This document shows, in pieces, positions 1 to 7,400 of a stretch of 23,406 nt of DNA. The first letter of the stretch is position 1, and every line of letters starts with the position of its first letter. Location: contig DCIR01000005.1 in the NCBI GenBank assembly GCA_002317155.1, forward strand, positions 1 to 23,406, written 5' to 3'. The notes beneath the pieces were generated by a model. The model had not been told where the DNA came from. It searched no databases and was given only the letters and a program-made list of their open reading frames with translations. Origin of the DNA: Lachnospiraceae bacterium UBA1721. Lineage in GTDB: Bacteria > Bacillota > Clostridia > Lachnospirales > Lachnospiraceae. Both the position numbers and the translations under genes were made by a program.

Positions 1-496
1 CAAGGCAGTTGGTGGTGCAAGATGCAGCTGAGATGATCTGATCATCAGCGGTGAGGGTCTTCTCGTTTACTGAGAATACGATAGTCTTGAGGTCATTTCC
101 TGCAGGTGCAGAAATAACAACCTTCTTAGCGCCGGCATCGATGTGAGCCTGGCTCTTCTCCTTTGAGCAGTAGAAACCGGTACACTCAAGAACAACGTCT
201 ACACCGATCTCGCCCCAAGGAAGTTCATTAGCCTTAGCCATAGCATAGATCTTAAGGGTCTTGCCATCTACAGTGATGGTTCCTGCCTCGTCATCTGCCT
301 CTACAGTGTGAAGATTCTGACCGATCTTTCCGCAGAATCCGCCCTGAGCGGTATCATACTTAAGAAGCTGAGCGAGCATTGAAGGCTTGGTAAGATCGTT
401 GATAGCAACAACCTCATAACCTTCAGCATCGAACATCTGTCTGAATGCAAGACGACCAATACGGCCAAAACCATTAATTGCAACTCTTACTGCCAT
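1..496 (-). CDS. gap: Glyceraldehyde-3-phosphate dehydrogenase, N-terminal part (cut by window edge)
   Basis: This is the NAD-dependent glycolytic enzyme that oxidises and phosphorylates glyceraldehyde 3-phosphate to 1,3-bisphosphoglycerate in the cytosol. About 165 codons are present. The N-terminus reads MAVRVAINGFGRIGRLAFRQ, the Rossmann NAD-binding start of the family. The last residues before the window edge are SCTTNCL, which contains the catalytic cysteine, so the catalytic domain continues outside the window. The ATG at 496-494 has an AGGAGG ribosome binding site about 8 bases upstream. A candidate promoter with a perfect TTGACA lies before it, so it is probably transcribed separately from purF. 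The identification is secure. The symbol is the general one and I cannot tell paralogues apart. Confidence 0.97.
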   Translation of the reverse strand, partial: MAVRVAINGFGRIGRLAFRQMFDAEGYEVVAINDLTKPSMLAQLLKYDTAQGGFCGKIGQNLHTVEADDEAGTITVDGKTLKIYAMAKANELPWGEIGVDVVLECTGFYCSKEKSQAHIDAGAKKVVISAPAGNDLKTIVFSVNEKTLTADDQIISAASCTTNCL

Positions 497-523
497 TTTT
501 AGTTTCCTCCTAAAAATATATAT

Positions 524-554
524 AATTTATTACTTTAATTTTGAACATTGTCAA
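524..554 (-). promoter_or_regulatory. Candidate gap promoter
   Basis: On the minus strand a perfect TTGACA (plus 549-554) is followed by an AT-rich stretch holding TAAATT (plus 524-529) with a 19-base spacer. ATAAAT at 18 bases is an alternative. The -35 is convincing and the exact -10 is not. It lies about 28 bases upstream of the gap start codon. Confidence 0.45.
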
Positions 555-639
555 AATTTTATCAGCATTTACATTTTACAAGTTTAAGGGCTATATTTCA
601 AGCCTTAATTGTAATTATTTTATTAAAAATTTGTATCCT

Positions 640-2049
640 TTATTCCTGTCCGTTCCAGCAATATGTACACATTTTGTCTGCATCGATACCAACTGCCGAA
701 AGCATGTCGTCCAGACGGTTAAAACGAAGGCTGGTAAAGTTAAGCTTCTTTCTGATAGCCTCTACCATCTGCTCATACTTTTCTGAATCGGGATCAGCAT
801 ACTCCTGAAGAACTTCTGCCGGTACATCGTTGGTTCCTTCGAGCTCTACAATCACGTTTCTGGTGATGAGTTCCATCTCCGAATTTGAACGTGAGAAGTT
901 AAGATACTTACATCCGTAAAGAAGTGGAGGACAAGCGGGTCTGATGTGAACCTCCTTCGCACCACTCTCATACAAAAACTCTGTTGTCTCACGAAGCTGA
1001 GTTCCTCTAACGATTGAGTCGTCGATAAGAAGAAGGCTCTTATCCTTAATAAGCTCATGTACAGGAATAAGCTTCATTTTTGCAATCAGATTTCTCTTGG
1101 TCTGAATGGTAGGCATAAATGATCTGGGCCAGGTAGGAGTATACTTGATAAAAGGTCTTGAGAAAGGAATACCTGACTCATTTGCATATCCTACTGCATG
1201 TGCTGTACCGGAATCGGGTACACCTGCAACAACATCAGCCTTAACATTATCTCTTCTAGCCATGTGAGCACCGCAGTTATAGCGCATCTGCTCTACATTT
1301 ACTCCTTCGTATACAGCTGAAGGATATCCGTAATATACCCAAAGGAAGGTACAAATCTTCATCTTGTCTCCGGGTGTAACAAGAGTCTTAAAGCTCTCTG
1401 CGTCAAATACAGCGATTTCTCCGGGGCCGAGTTCCTTATAATCCTTGTATCCGAGATTAAGGAAGCTGTAGCTCTCAAACGCTGCACAGAAGGCATCATC
1501 CTTCTTACCGATAATAACGGGAGTACGTCCCATTCTATCTCTTGCCGCATATATTCCCTTGGGAGTAAGAATAAGCATTGAAAGCGAACCCTCAATGGTA
1601 TCGAGAGCATATTTGATACCATCAATAAAGTTATCCTTCTGGTTAATAAGTGCCGCAACAAGCTCGGTAGAGTTAATCTCACCGTTACTCATCTCAAAGA
1701 AATGTACACGATCCTTGAGAATTTCATTGCAAATCTCTTCTGCGTTATTAATCTTGCTTACAGTGGTGATTGCGAAAGAACCATGATGGCTTCTTACTAG
1801 AATAGGCTGAGCCTCATAATCAGAAATACATCCGATACCGAAGTTACCCTGCAAACCGTTGAGTTCCTTATCGAACTTGGTTCTGAAAGGGGTATTCTCG
1901 ATATTGTGAATAGACTTTGAAAAACCGTTCTCTTCACCATATACTGCCATTCCGGCACGTCTGGTTCCAAGATGTGAATGATAATCTGTTCCGAAGAACA
2001 AATCAAAAGTACAGCTTTCTTTAGACGCTACGCCAAAAAAACCACCCAT
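640..2049 (-). CDS. purF: Amidophosphoribosyltransferase, GGFFG-type variant
   Basis: PurF catalyses the first step of purine synthesis, making phosphoribosylamine from PRPP and glutamine. I start at the ATG at 2049 (469 residues). It has a GGGAG ribosome binding site, and the protein then begins MGGFFGV, which aligns with the CGVFGI start of class II glutaminases. A longer frame adds 28 residues without family character. The PRPP loop LLIDDSIVRGTQ lies near residues 339-350. Cysteines at about 233, 373/380 and 461/464 (CTYC) match the Fe-S cluster ligands of the B. subtilis-type enzyme. The odd point is that the nucleophile cysteine expected at the mature N-terminus is glycine here. The family is clear, but glutaminase activity is uncertain. 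The gene appears monocistronic with its own promoter and no other purine genes nearby. Confidence 0.9.
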   Translation of the reverse strand: MGGFFGVASKESCTFDLFFGTDYHSHLGTRRAGMAVYGEENGFSKSIHNIENTPFRTKFDKELNGLQGNFGIGCISDYEAQPILVRSHHGSFAITTVSKINNAEEICNEILKDRVHFFEMSNGEINSTELVAALINQKDNFIDGIKYALDTIEGSLSMLILTPKGIYAARDRMGRTPVIIGKKDDAFCAAFESYSFLNLGYKDYKELGPGEIAVFDAESFKTLVTPGDKMKICTFLWVYYGYPSAVYEGVNVEQMRYNCGAHMARRDNVKADVVAGVPDSGTAHAVGYANESGIPFSRPFIKYTPTWPRSFMPTIQTKRNLIAKMKLIPVHELIKDKSLLLIDDSIVRGTQLRETTEFLYESGAKEVHIRPACPPLLYGCKYLNFSRSNSEMELITRNVIVELEGTNDVPAEVLQEYADPDSEKYEQMVEAIRKKLNFTSLRFNRLDDMLSAVGIDADKMCTYCWNGQE

Positions 2050-2104
2050 CTTACTTAGTCTCCCTTTAGTTGAAATTAGTTTCTGAAAAACAAAACGCAA
2101 AAAT

Positions 2105-2133
2105 ATTTTATCACTATAAATATACCAGTTCAA
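2105..2133 (-). promoter_or_regulatory. Candidate purF promoter
   Basis: Minus-strand TTGAAC (plus 2128-2133), a 17-base spacer and TAAAAT (plus 2105-2110) form a plausible housekeeping promoter. It predicts a leader of about 50 bases before the purF ATG. I see no purine riboswitch fold in so short a leader. Confidence 0.5.
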
Positions 2134-2154
2134 TATTATTTAAAACATAGAAAA

Positions 2155-2196
2155 TGGCGTATTGCTTTATTTTTTTATGCAAAAAGCAACGCGCCA
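2155..2196 (-). terminator. Rho-independent terminator after the MATE/cysteine-rich gene pair
   Basis: The arms TGGCGTATTGCTTT (2155-2168) and AAAGCAACGCGCCA (2183-2196) pair nearly fully. On the minus strand they are followed by a T-rich tract. The hairpin lies just past the TAG stop of the cysteine-rich gene and before the purF promoter. Confidence 0.75.
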
Positions 2197-2205
2197 CTAT
2201 TGTTT

Positions 2206-2451
2206 CTATTTCATATTTGCAACCAAGATTGCATTAACCTTTTCATAATTTTCCGGTTTATGCGGAAATGTACAATCCATACAGCTCTTGATCTGCTTGC
2301 CTCCACTCTCAATCATCTCATAATTTCCTGGGCAGTTCTTAATATTGTACAGCGGACAATAACAGAACAGACAATTAATATTCTCGACATTTTCATGACA
2401 GGGATAATATTTGCAGTCTCTGTTTTCAAAATAACAGTATGAATTCTCCAT
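2206..2451 (-). CDS. Cysteine-rich small-domain protein (81 residues)
   Basis: This is a small protein of the 'cysteine-rich small domain' type, which I recognise by pattern and whose function is unknown. I start at the ATG at 2451. It overlaps the TAA stop of the MATE gene as TAATG, which suggests translational coupling. The 81 residues contain nine cysteines, at 6, 13, 18, 27, 30, 32, 40, 57 and 60, in groups such as CLFCYC and CMDC. This looks like a metal-binding (zinc or Fe-S) fold. There is no signal peptide or membrane segment, so it is probably cytosolic. A longer in-frame extension exists inside the MATE gene, but it has basic, unrelated sequence and I rejected it. Coupling to a transporter gene suggests, but does not show, a shared role. 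Confidence 0.8.
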   Translation of the reverse strand: MENSYCYFENRDCKYYPCHENVENINCLFCYCPLYNIKNCPGNYEMIESGGKQIKSCMDCTFPHKPENYEKVNAILVANMK

Positions 2452-3854
2452 TATACTTCCTTTTTGGATTCGCCTACGATGTTTCTTGCCCACATTCCGG
2501 AGTGAACAATTATACCGCCGATAATGCACTTAATAATTTCCAGCGATTGAACAATTGCCACCATTTTTACTATACCGATATTTGTGAATCTGCTTAATAC
2601 AATGGCTGTAGGTACAGATATCAGCCACACAAAGCAGCTGTCAAAAAGCATGGTAAGCCAAGTTTTTCCGCCTGCTCTGATAGTAAAATATGAAGCATGG
2701 GTAAATGCAAAAAACGGCATCATAACCGCATACACTATGATAAACTTTGTCGCAAGATCCTTCACCGAATCCGATACCTTATAAAGCTTAGGGAATGCCG
2801 GGCTGATTGCAAACATAAGTATTCCGAATACCACTCCGCAAGCGACTGTAAACGCTATAAGCTTTCTAGCATCGCCCTTAGCCTGTTCAATCTCTCCGCT
2901 TCCGAGCTTCTGTCCGATAAGGATACCTACCGCCTCTCCCATTGCAAGGAAAGCAACACCCATCAGGCTCCAAAGTGTATTTTCAATATTAAGTGATGCC
3001 ACTGCATCAAGACTTCTGTAGGAATAGCTTTGGTTCATAAATGTCATTCCCAATGACCACAGAGTCTCATTTGCCATTAGCGGCAGAGAGTTAACTACAA
3101 ATTTACCGATAAGTCTGCCCGGCACCACAAAATGTCTGAAAGCGCCGATAATAAACGGATGCTGCTTACTGTGTGTGGTGGTATAGATCACCAAAACGCC
3201 CAATTCGACAAATCTGGAAGCTACAGTAGCAATAGCGGCTCCTCTCGCACCCAATGCCGGCAAGCCGAGTAAGCCGTATATCAACACCAGATTGCCGATA
3301 AAATTAACCGCAATTGCGATTACTGATGCAATCATAGGAACCCTGGTCTGACCTATATCACGCAAGGTTCCGGCATATGCCTGATTAATTCCGACAGGCA
3401 CCAGGCCTATCAGCATTATCTCCATGTACTGCATTCCTATTTTCAGTGTTTCAGCCGCATCTTCCGGCTTACCCTCACCCTTAAGGAACAGAGAAATCAA
3501 TGTAGATGAAAACAACAGCAAAATCGCAATACATATTGCTGTCATTATCGTATTGGCTATTAACTTAAATCTAAAAGTATATCTGACACCTTCCGTATCA
3601 CCCATTCCATGATACTGTGCCGTAAAAATACCTACTCCGGCCGTGGCTCCGAAAATAACCAAAAAATATACAAACATCAACTGGTTGGCAATTGCGACAC
3701 CGCTGATTGCATTTTCTCCGAGTCGACCAATCATAAGGTTATCCAGCATGCTTACGAAGTTGGATATACCGTTTTGAATCATAATAGGGACAGCGATAGC
3801 CAATGCCGTTTTGTAAAACGCTCTATCCCCTATCAATTTACTTTTCGTTCTCAT
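2451..3854 (-). CDS. MATE-family multidrug/cation antiporter
   Basis: An integral membrane protein of 467 residues, the usual MATE length, with about 12 hydrophobic segments. The N-terminal part has the MATE hallmarks: AVPIMIQNGISNFVSMLDN, then a glycine-rich RLGENAISGVAIANQ stretch. The two halves look like internal repeats, as expected. MATE proteins export drugs, metabolites or other organic compounds using Na+ or H+ gradients. The substrate here cannot be told. The ribosome binding site is weak (GGATTAGAG about 6 bases before the ATG). The gene lies 62 bases after the 76-residue hypothetical gene and shares one base with the cysteine-rich gene downstream. Both may be read from the same transcript. 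Confidence 0.93.
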   Translation of the reverse strand: MRTKSKLIGDRAFYKTALAIAVPIMIQNGISNFVSMLDNLMIGRLGENAISGVAIANQLMFVYFLVIFGATAGVGIFTAQYHGMGDTEGVRYTFRFKLIANTIMTAICIAILLLFSSTLISLFLKGEGKPEDAAETLKIGMQYMEIMLIGLVPVGINQAYAGTLRDIGQTRVPMIASVIAIAVNFIGNLVLIYGLLGLPALGARGAAIATVASRFVELGVLVIYTTTHSKQHPFIIGAFRHFVVPGRLIGKFVVNSLPLMANETLWSLGMTFMNQSYSYRSLDAVASLNIENTLWSLMGVAFLAMGEAVGILIGQKLGSGEIEQAKGDARKLIAFTVACGVVFGILMFAISPAFPKLYKVSDSVKDLATKFIIVYAVMMPFFAFTHASYFTIRAGGKTWLTMLFDSCFVWLISVPTAIVLSRFTNIGIVKMVAIVQSLEIIKCIIGGIIVHSGMWARNIVGESKKEV

Positions 3855-3916
3855 AAAAATCTCTAATCCAGATTAACCAATGCCTGCGAGCAATATGATT
3901 AATCCCCGTACTCTTT

Positions 3917-4147
3917 CTAGCTCATACTCTTGAGCTGTTCAAACAGAACAAGGTCTGATTCCTTTACTACAATATTTGAGGTGACAGGTGCCTCACCGGG
4001 ACGGGTGATGGTAACCTCTATTACTGTTCCCTCTTCAACAGGACGTGAAAATACAGTTCTGAAAAAAGCAACGAACTTAGGGTGTGTATTCTCAAAATCA
4101 GTCAACATCTTCTTCATCTTAAACATATTTGCAGGATTAAATGCCAT
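3917..4147 (-). CDS. Conserved hypothetical protein, 76 residues
   Basis: I do not know a function. The protein starts MAFNPANMFKMKKML at an ATG preceded by a good GAGGAG ribosome binding site. It has a basic amphipathic N-terminal helix (about 1-30), then a stretch predicted to form beta strands (EEGTVIEVTITRPGEAPVT), then a short acidic helix. There is no signal peptide, membrane segment or cysteine. I have the impression of similar short proteins in Lachnospiraceae, but that is from memory. It lies between the histidinol-phosphatase-like gene (81 bases upstream) and the MATE gene (62 bases downstream). The good ribosome binding site and the compact fold-like composition support a real gene. 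Confidence 0.75.
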   Translation of the reverse strand: MAFNPANMFKMKKMLTDFENTHPKFVAFFRTVFSRPVEEGTVIEVTITRPGEAPVTSNIVVKESDLVLFEQLKSMS

Positions 4148-4228
4148 AACTATCTCCTCTTTTCACTTAGTTTTTATTCATAAAATATATGTTTATACAA
4201 TCTATATTTATACGATTAATTGTATTTC

Positions 4229-5044
4229 TTACAGTCTGTGGAACTCAGGATTTCTCTTCTCAAATATAGTGTAATACTTAAATCCCGCTTCCTTTAATAC
4301 ATCACATGCTTTTTCAAAATGCATTGCCACACCCTCAGGTGAATGAGCATCCGAGCCTATAGTGATAATCTCACCGCCGAGTTCTCTGTAACGCTTGAGG
4401 ATATTCATGCAGGGATTGAATTCCTTCATCCCCTTAGTCATTCCCTTGGTATTAAGTTCAATACCTTTTTCTTTATCAAGCAAAGTCTTGAGTATCTCAT
4501 CAAACAGCTCTGCATGTCTCGCATAATCATATGTGCCATTCTTATTGCAGTAACGAACCACATAATCAAGGTGTCCGTACACATCAAAATTAGAATGCTT
4601 CTTTATATTTTTGAGTTCATCCTCAAAATACTCATGATACGCATCCTCCGGCTCTCTTCCCTCAAAGAACTCAGGATAATATGGATCCATTCCCCTTACA
4701 ATATGTGTCGAACCTATAATAAAATCGAACTCGTGAGATTTTGCAAATATAGCATCCTTTCTCACACATGATTCCTGGAATCCTATCTCAACGCCAAAAA
4801 GGATTCTGATTTTGTCCGCATACTTTTCCTTATACTTAAGAAGCTCGTAAAGATAAGAATCTGCATTAAGTTCCCACGCTTCTGTCGGGAAATCAGGGAG
4901 CTCAGGCATATCAAAATCATTATGCTCAGTAAAGCACATGGTATCGAGTCCCGCATTAATTCCGGCAAGGATCATCTCCTCCATTGAAGCATCAGAATCT
5001 GCCGAATTATGCGTATGTAAATGACAATCCGCTAAAATAGCCAT
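4229..5044 (-). CDS. PHP-domain phosphatase, histidinol-phosphatase (HisK/HisJ) family
   Basis: A 271-residue cytosolic metal-dependent phosphoesterase. The N-terminus MAILADCHLHTHNSADSDAS holds the PHP HxHxH motif at residues 8-12. Further metal-ligand motifs are FTEHND, GVEIGFQE, GSTHIVRG and, near the end, GSDAHSPEG. Known relatives dephosphorylate histidinol phosphate in histidine synthesis, but many PHP proteins act on other substrates. No other his gene is near, so the substrate is inferred from similarity only. It follows mnmA by 34 bases with a GAGGT ribosome binding site. It is probably the last or nearly last gene of the sulfur operon, although its role has no clear link with sulfur. 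Confidence 0.85.
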   Translation of the reverse strand: MAILADCHLHTHNSADSDASMEEMILAGINAGLDTMCFTEHNDFDMPELPDFPTEAWELNADSYLYELLKYKEKYADKIRILFGVEIGFQESCVRKDAIFAKSHEFDFIIGSTHIVRGMDPYYPEFFEGREPEDAYHEYFEDELKNIKKHSNFDVYGHLDYVVRYCNKNGTYDYARHAELFDEILKTLLDKEKGIELNTKGMTKGMKEFNPCMNILKRYRELGGEIITIGSDAHSPEGVAMHFEKACDVLKEAGFKYYTIFEKRNPEFHRL

Positions 5045-5078
5045 ATTTTACCTCATATACAAAAATAAACAATAAAAA

Positions 5079-6158
5079 CTATCTGCCAACAATAGTTCCG
5101 CCACCAAGCACATACTCACCGTCATAGAAAACCATAGCCTGACCGGGAGTCGCTGCGCGAACCGGCTTATCAAATCTGCAAATCACACGATCATCCCCGA
5201 GAGCTTCGATGGTTCCGAATTCTCCCCCATGATTGTATCTGATTTTAGCTTTAACCTTAATCTGTTCTCCGGAATTGAGGCCTTCTATAGACATAAAGTT
5301 TACATTGTCGCATACAACCTCTGTCGTAAAGATATCCTCATTTTCGCCGATGACTACCTCATTGGTATCAGTTCTAATATCCGTCACAAATACTCTGTGA
5401 CCGGCCGTAATCTCAAGACCTCGTCTCTGTCCGATTGTGTAATGAGTTATACCCTTGTGTCTTCCGAGGATATTGCCATCTTTATCGACAAAATTACCTG
5501 CTGGCGGCACTCTGTCCGGAGCCTCCTTAGTGATAAATCCGGCATAATCATTATCCGGCACAAAGCATATATCCTGCGAATCAGGCTTGTGAGCAACCAT
5601 CAGCCCAGCCTCTTCAGCCATTGCTCGGATCTCGTCCTTTGAATAGTCTCCGATTGGAAACAGTGTTTTTGAAAGCTGTTTTTGCGTCAGATTATACAAC
5701 GCATAAGTCTGGTCCTTGGCTGCAGTCACAGAATTTCTGATAGCATATCTTCCGTTATCAAGTGTCTCTATCCTTGCATAGTGACCGGTAGCGATATAGT
5801 CCGCACCGATTTCGAGACTTCTTCTAAGAAGCGCCTCCCACTTAACATATCTGTTACAGGCTATGCAGGGATTGGGCGTTCTTCCCGCAAGATATTCAGC
5901 GGTAAAATAATCTATTACAGATTTGCGAAACTCATCCTGAAAATCCAGCACATAATAAGGTATACCAATCTGAGCCGCCACACGTCTCGCATCATCTACC
6001 GCAGTGATACCGCAGCATCCACCCTCATGTGGTGCAGCAGAATCCTGCCATATCTGCATCGTGACACCTATTACATTGTAGCCCTGCTTTTTTAAGAGCA
6101 TTGCGGCCACCGAAGAATCCACTCCTCCGGACATGCCGACCACTACTGTCTTATTCAC
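5079..6158 (-). CDS. mnmA: tRNA-specific 2-thiouridylase MnmA
   Basis: A cytosolic enzyme that adenylates and thiolates U34 of the Lys, Glu and Gln tRNAs. It has 359 residues, the normal size. The PP-loop ATP motif GMSGGVDSSVA lies at residues 8-18. The catalytic cysteines are C101 in NPCIACNRYVKW and C195 in QDICFV. C98 makes the first site a CxxC, which some MnmA proteins use together with the second cysteine to hold an Fe-S cluster. A CC pair at 48-49 is also present. KDQTYALY and the C-terminal beta domain (YTIGQRRGL) are intact. The gene follows the cysteine desulfurase by 85 bases, which suggests that enzyme is the sulfur source. Confidence 0.95.
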   Translation of the reverse strand: MNKTVVVGMSGGVDSSVAAMLLKKQGYNVIGVTMQIWQDSAAPHEGGCCGITAVDDARRVAAQIGIPYYVLDFQDEFRKSVIDYFTAEYLAGRTPNPCIACNRYVKWEALLRRSLEIGADYIATGHYARIETLDNGRYAIRNSVTAAKDQTYALYNLTQKQLSKTLFPIGDYSKDEIRAMAEEAGLMVAHKPDSQDICFVPDNDYAGFITKEAPDRVPPAGNFVDKDGNILGRHKGITHYTIGQRRGLEITAGHRVFVTDIRTDTNEVVIGENEDIFTTEVVCDNVNFMSIEGLNSGEQIKVKAKIRYNHGGEFGTIEALGDDRVICRFDKPVRAATPGQAMVFYDGEYVLGGGTIVGR

Positions 6159-6183
6159 CCTAAATCTCCTATGTGAACATCAC

Positions 6184-6222
6184 CTTTATAAATGAATATC
6201 GTCTTTATAAATTGAATATCAT
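6184..6222. repeat. Short two-copy tandem repeat between desulfurase gene and mnmA
   Basis: Two near-identical units, CTTTATAAATGAATATCGT (6184-6202) and CTTTATAAATTGAATATCAT (6203-6222), differ by one inserted T and one substitution. They lie in the 85-base gap upstream of mnmA. They may be a simple duplication or a protein or RNA recognition site. Confidence 0.6.
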
Positions 6223-6243
6223 CTGTAAAATACAACGCGATAA

Positions 6244-7383
6244 CTACCAGGTCATTCCACGGATCATATCAACCTGTTGAGCAATAATATCTGCGACCTT
6301 GTCAATCTCGCCCATCGTATTTTTATCCGACAGACTGATTCTGATCGCACCATTTCTCTTATCTGTATTGAGGTTGATTGCCTTCAATACATGAGAAGGC
6401 TCAGCCGCACCCGCTGCGCATGCTGCACCTGTCGACACACACACACCCTGCATATCCAGTCTGACAAGCAGAGTCTGCGCATCTACGCCACTGAACGACA
6501 CATTGATATTGTTCGGCAGACGATATTTTCTGCTACCGTTCAATGTTGTTCCGGGCACTCTGTCCTTAATCTCATTAAGCAGCATGTCTCTGAGTGTCTC
6601 AATATGCTTACTGCGCATATCTATATTGCGTCCTGCTATCTCAGCAGCTGCGCCCAGACCGATAATACCAGGGACATTCTCTGTTCCGGCACGTCTTCCA
6701 TTCTGCTGCGCACCACCGTAAATGTAAGATCTGATATCTATACCGTTTCTGATATACAAAAATCCTACACCCTTGGGGCCACCGAATTTATGAGCGCTCG
6801 CACTGAGCATATCAACGTTAAGTTCATTAACATCCACCGGCATATTTCCGACACACTGAACTGCATCTGTGTGAAAAATAACACCACTTTCATGCGCAAT
6901 CTGAGCAAGCTCAGCAATCGGCTCAATTGTACCGATTTCATTGTTAGCCATCATTATCGATACTATATCTGTTTCGGGCTTGATTGCTTTTCTGAGCTTA
7001 TCGGGATCTACTAATCCGTCTCTCATAACAGGCAGATATGTAACCTCGCAGCCCATTTTTTCCAGAGCCTTGCAGGTATTGAGTATCGCATGATGCTCTA
7101 TCTGTGTGGTTATAACATGTGGTCTGTGTTTTACTCCGAGCACAGCACCCATAAGTGCCCAGTTATCAGACTCTGTTCCACCCGAAGTAAAATATATCTC
7201 GTTGGGTCTGGCATTTATCAGTCTTGCCACCTGCTCCTTTGCTATAGAAATAGCATGGCGCACATCATTACCCATTCCGTACACACTACTTGGGTTACCA
7301 AAATTTTCCGTAAAATAAGGCAACATCGCTCTAACCACTTCGGGGTCAGTCATCGTTGTTGCCGCATTATCCAAATAAATCAT
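6244..7383 (-). CDS. Cysteine desulfurase (NifS/IscS-like, class I)
   Basis: A PLP enzyme that takes sulfur from cysteine as a persulfide, for Fe-S assembly and tRNA thiolation. It has 379 residues. It starts MIYLDNAATTMTDPEVV, the family signature. The cofactor lysine is K199 in SASAHKFGGPKG. The persulfide cysteine is C322 in GAACAAGAAEPSHVL, with the long loop and PSHVL of class I enzymes rather than the SufS form. This matters because the gene sits with sufC and a SufB/D gene, where a SufS (class II) is more usual. It begins 17 bases after the SufB/D-like gene and is followed by mnmA. It probably serves both pathways. I avoid iscS or nifS as a symbol because the assignment between them is not clear. 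Confidence 0.93.
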   Translation of the reverse strand: MIYLDNAATTMTDPEVVRAMLPYFTENFGNPSSVYGMGNDVRHAISIAKEQVARLINARPNEIYFTSGGTESDNWALMGAVLGVKHRPHVITTQIEHHAILNTCKALEKMGCEVTYLPVMRDGLVDPDKLRKAIKPETDIVSIMMANNEIGTIEPIAELAQIAHESGVIFHTDAVQCVGNMPVDVNELNVDMLSASAHKFGGPKGVGFLYIRNGIDIRSYIYGGAQQNGRRAGTENVPGIIGLGAAAEIAGRNIDMRSKHIETLRDMLLNEIKDRVPGTTLNGSRKYRLPNNINVSFSGVDAQTLLVRLDMQGVCVSTGAACAAGAAEPSHVLKAINLNTDKRNGAIRISLSDKNTMGEIDKVADIIAQQVDMIRGMTW

Positions 7384-7400
7384 TCAGATTTCCTTCCAAA

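Noticed and set aside
497..639. Terminator between purF and gap
   Set aside because: TTAAGG and CCTTAA around 584-609 form only a weak stem with no T-run on the minus strand, so I did not list it.
2050..2133. 28-residue N-terminal extension of PurF
   Set aside because: It lacks family similarity, covers the candidate promoter and would put residues before the family start MGGFFG.
2050..2133. Purine riboswitch before purF
   Set aside because: The predicted leader is only about 50 bases and shows no conserved purine aptamer core.
2452..2529. 26-residue upstream extension of the cysteine-rich protein inside the MATE gene
   Set aside because: The sequence is basic and unlike the domain, and the TAATG overlap gives a better start.
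4343..4771. Plus-strand 142-codon frame opposite the PHP phosphatase gene
   Set aside because: It is entirely antisense to a clear gene, has no ribosome binding site and no domain.
6277..7014. Plus-strand 245-codon frame opposite the cysteine desulfurase gene
   Set aside because: It is an antisense shadow with cysteine/histidine/serine-rich composition typical of mirror frames.
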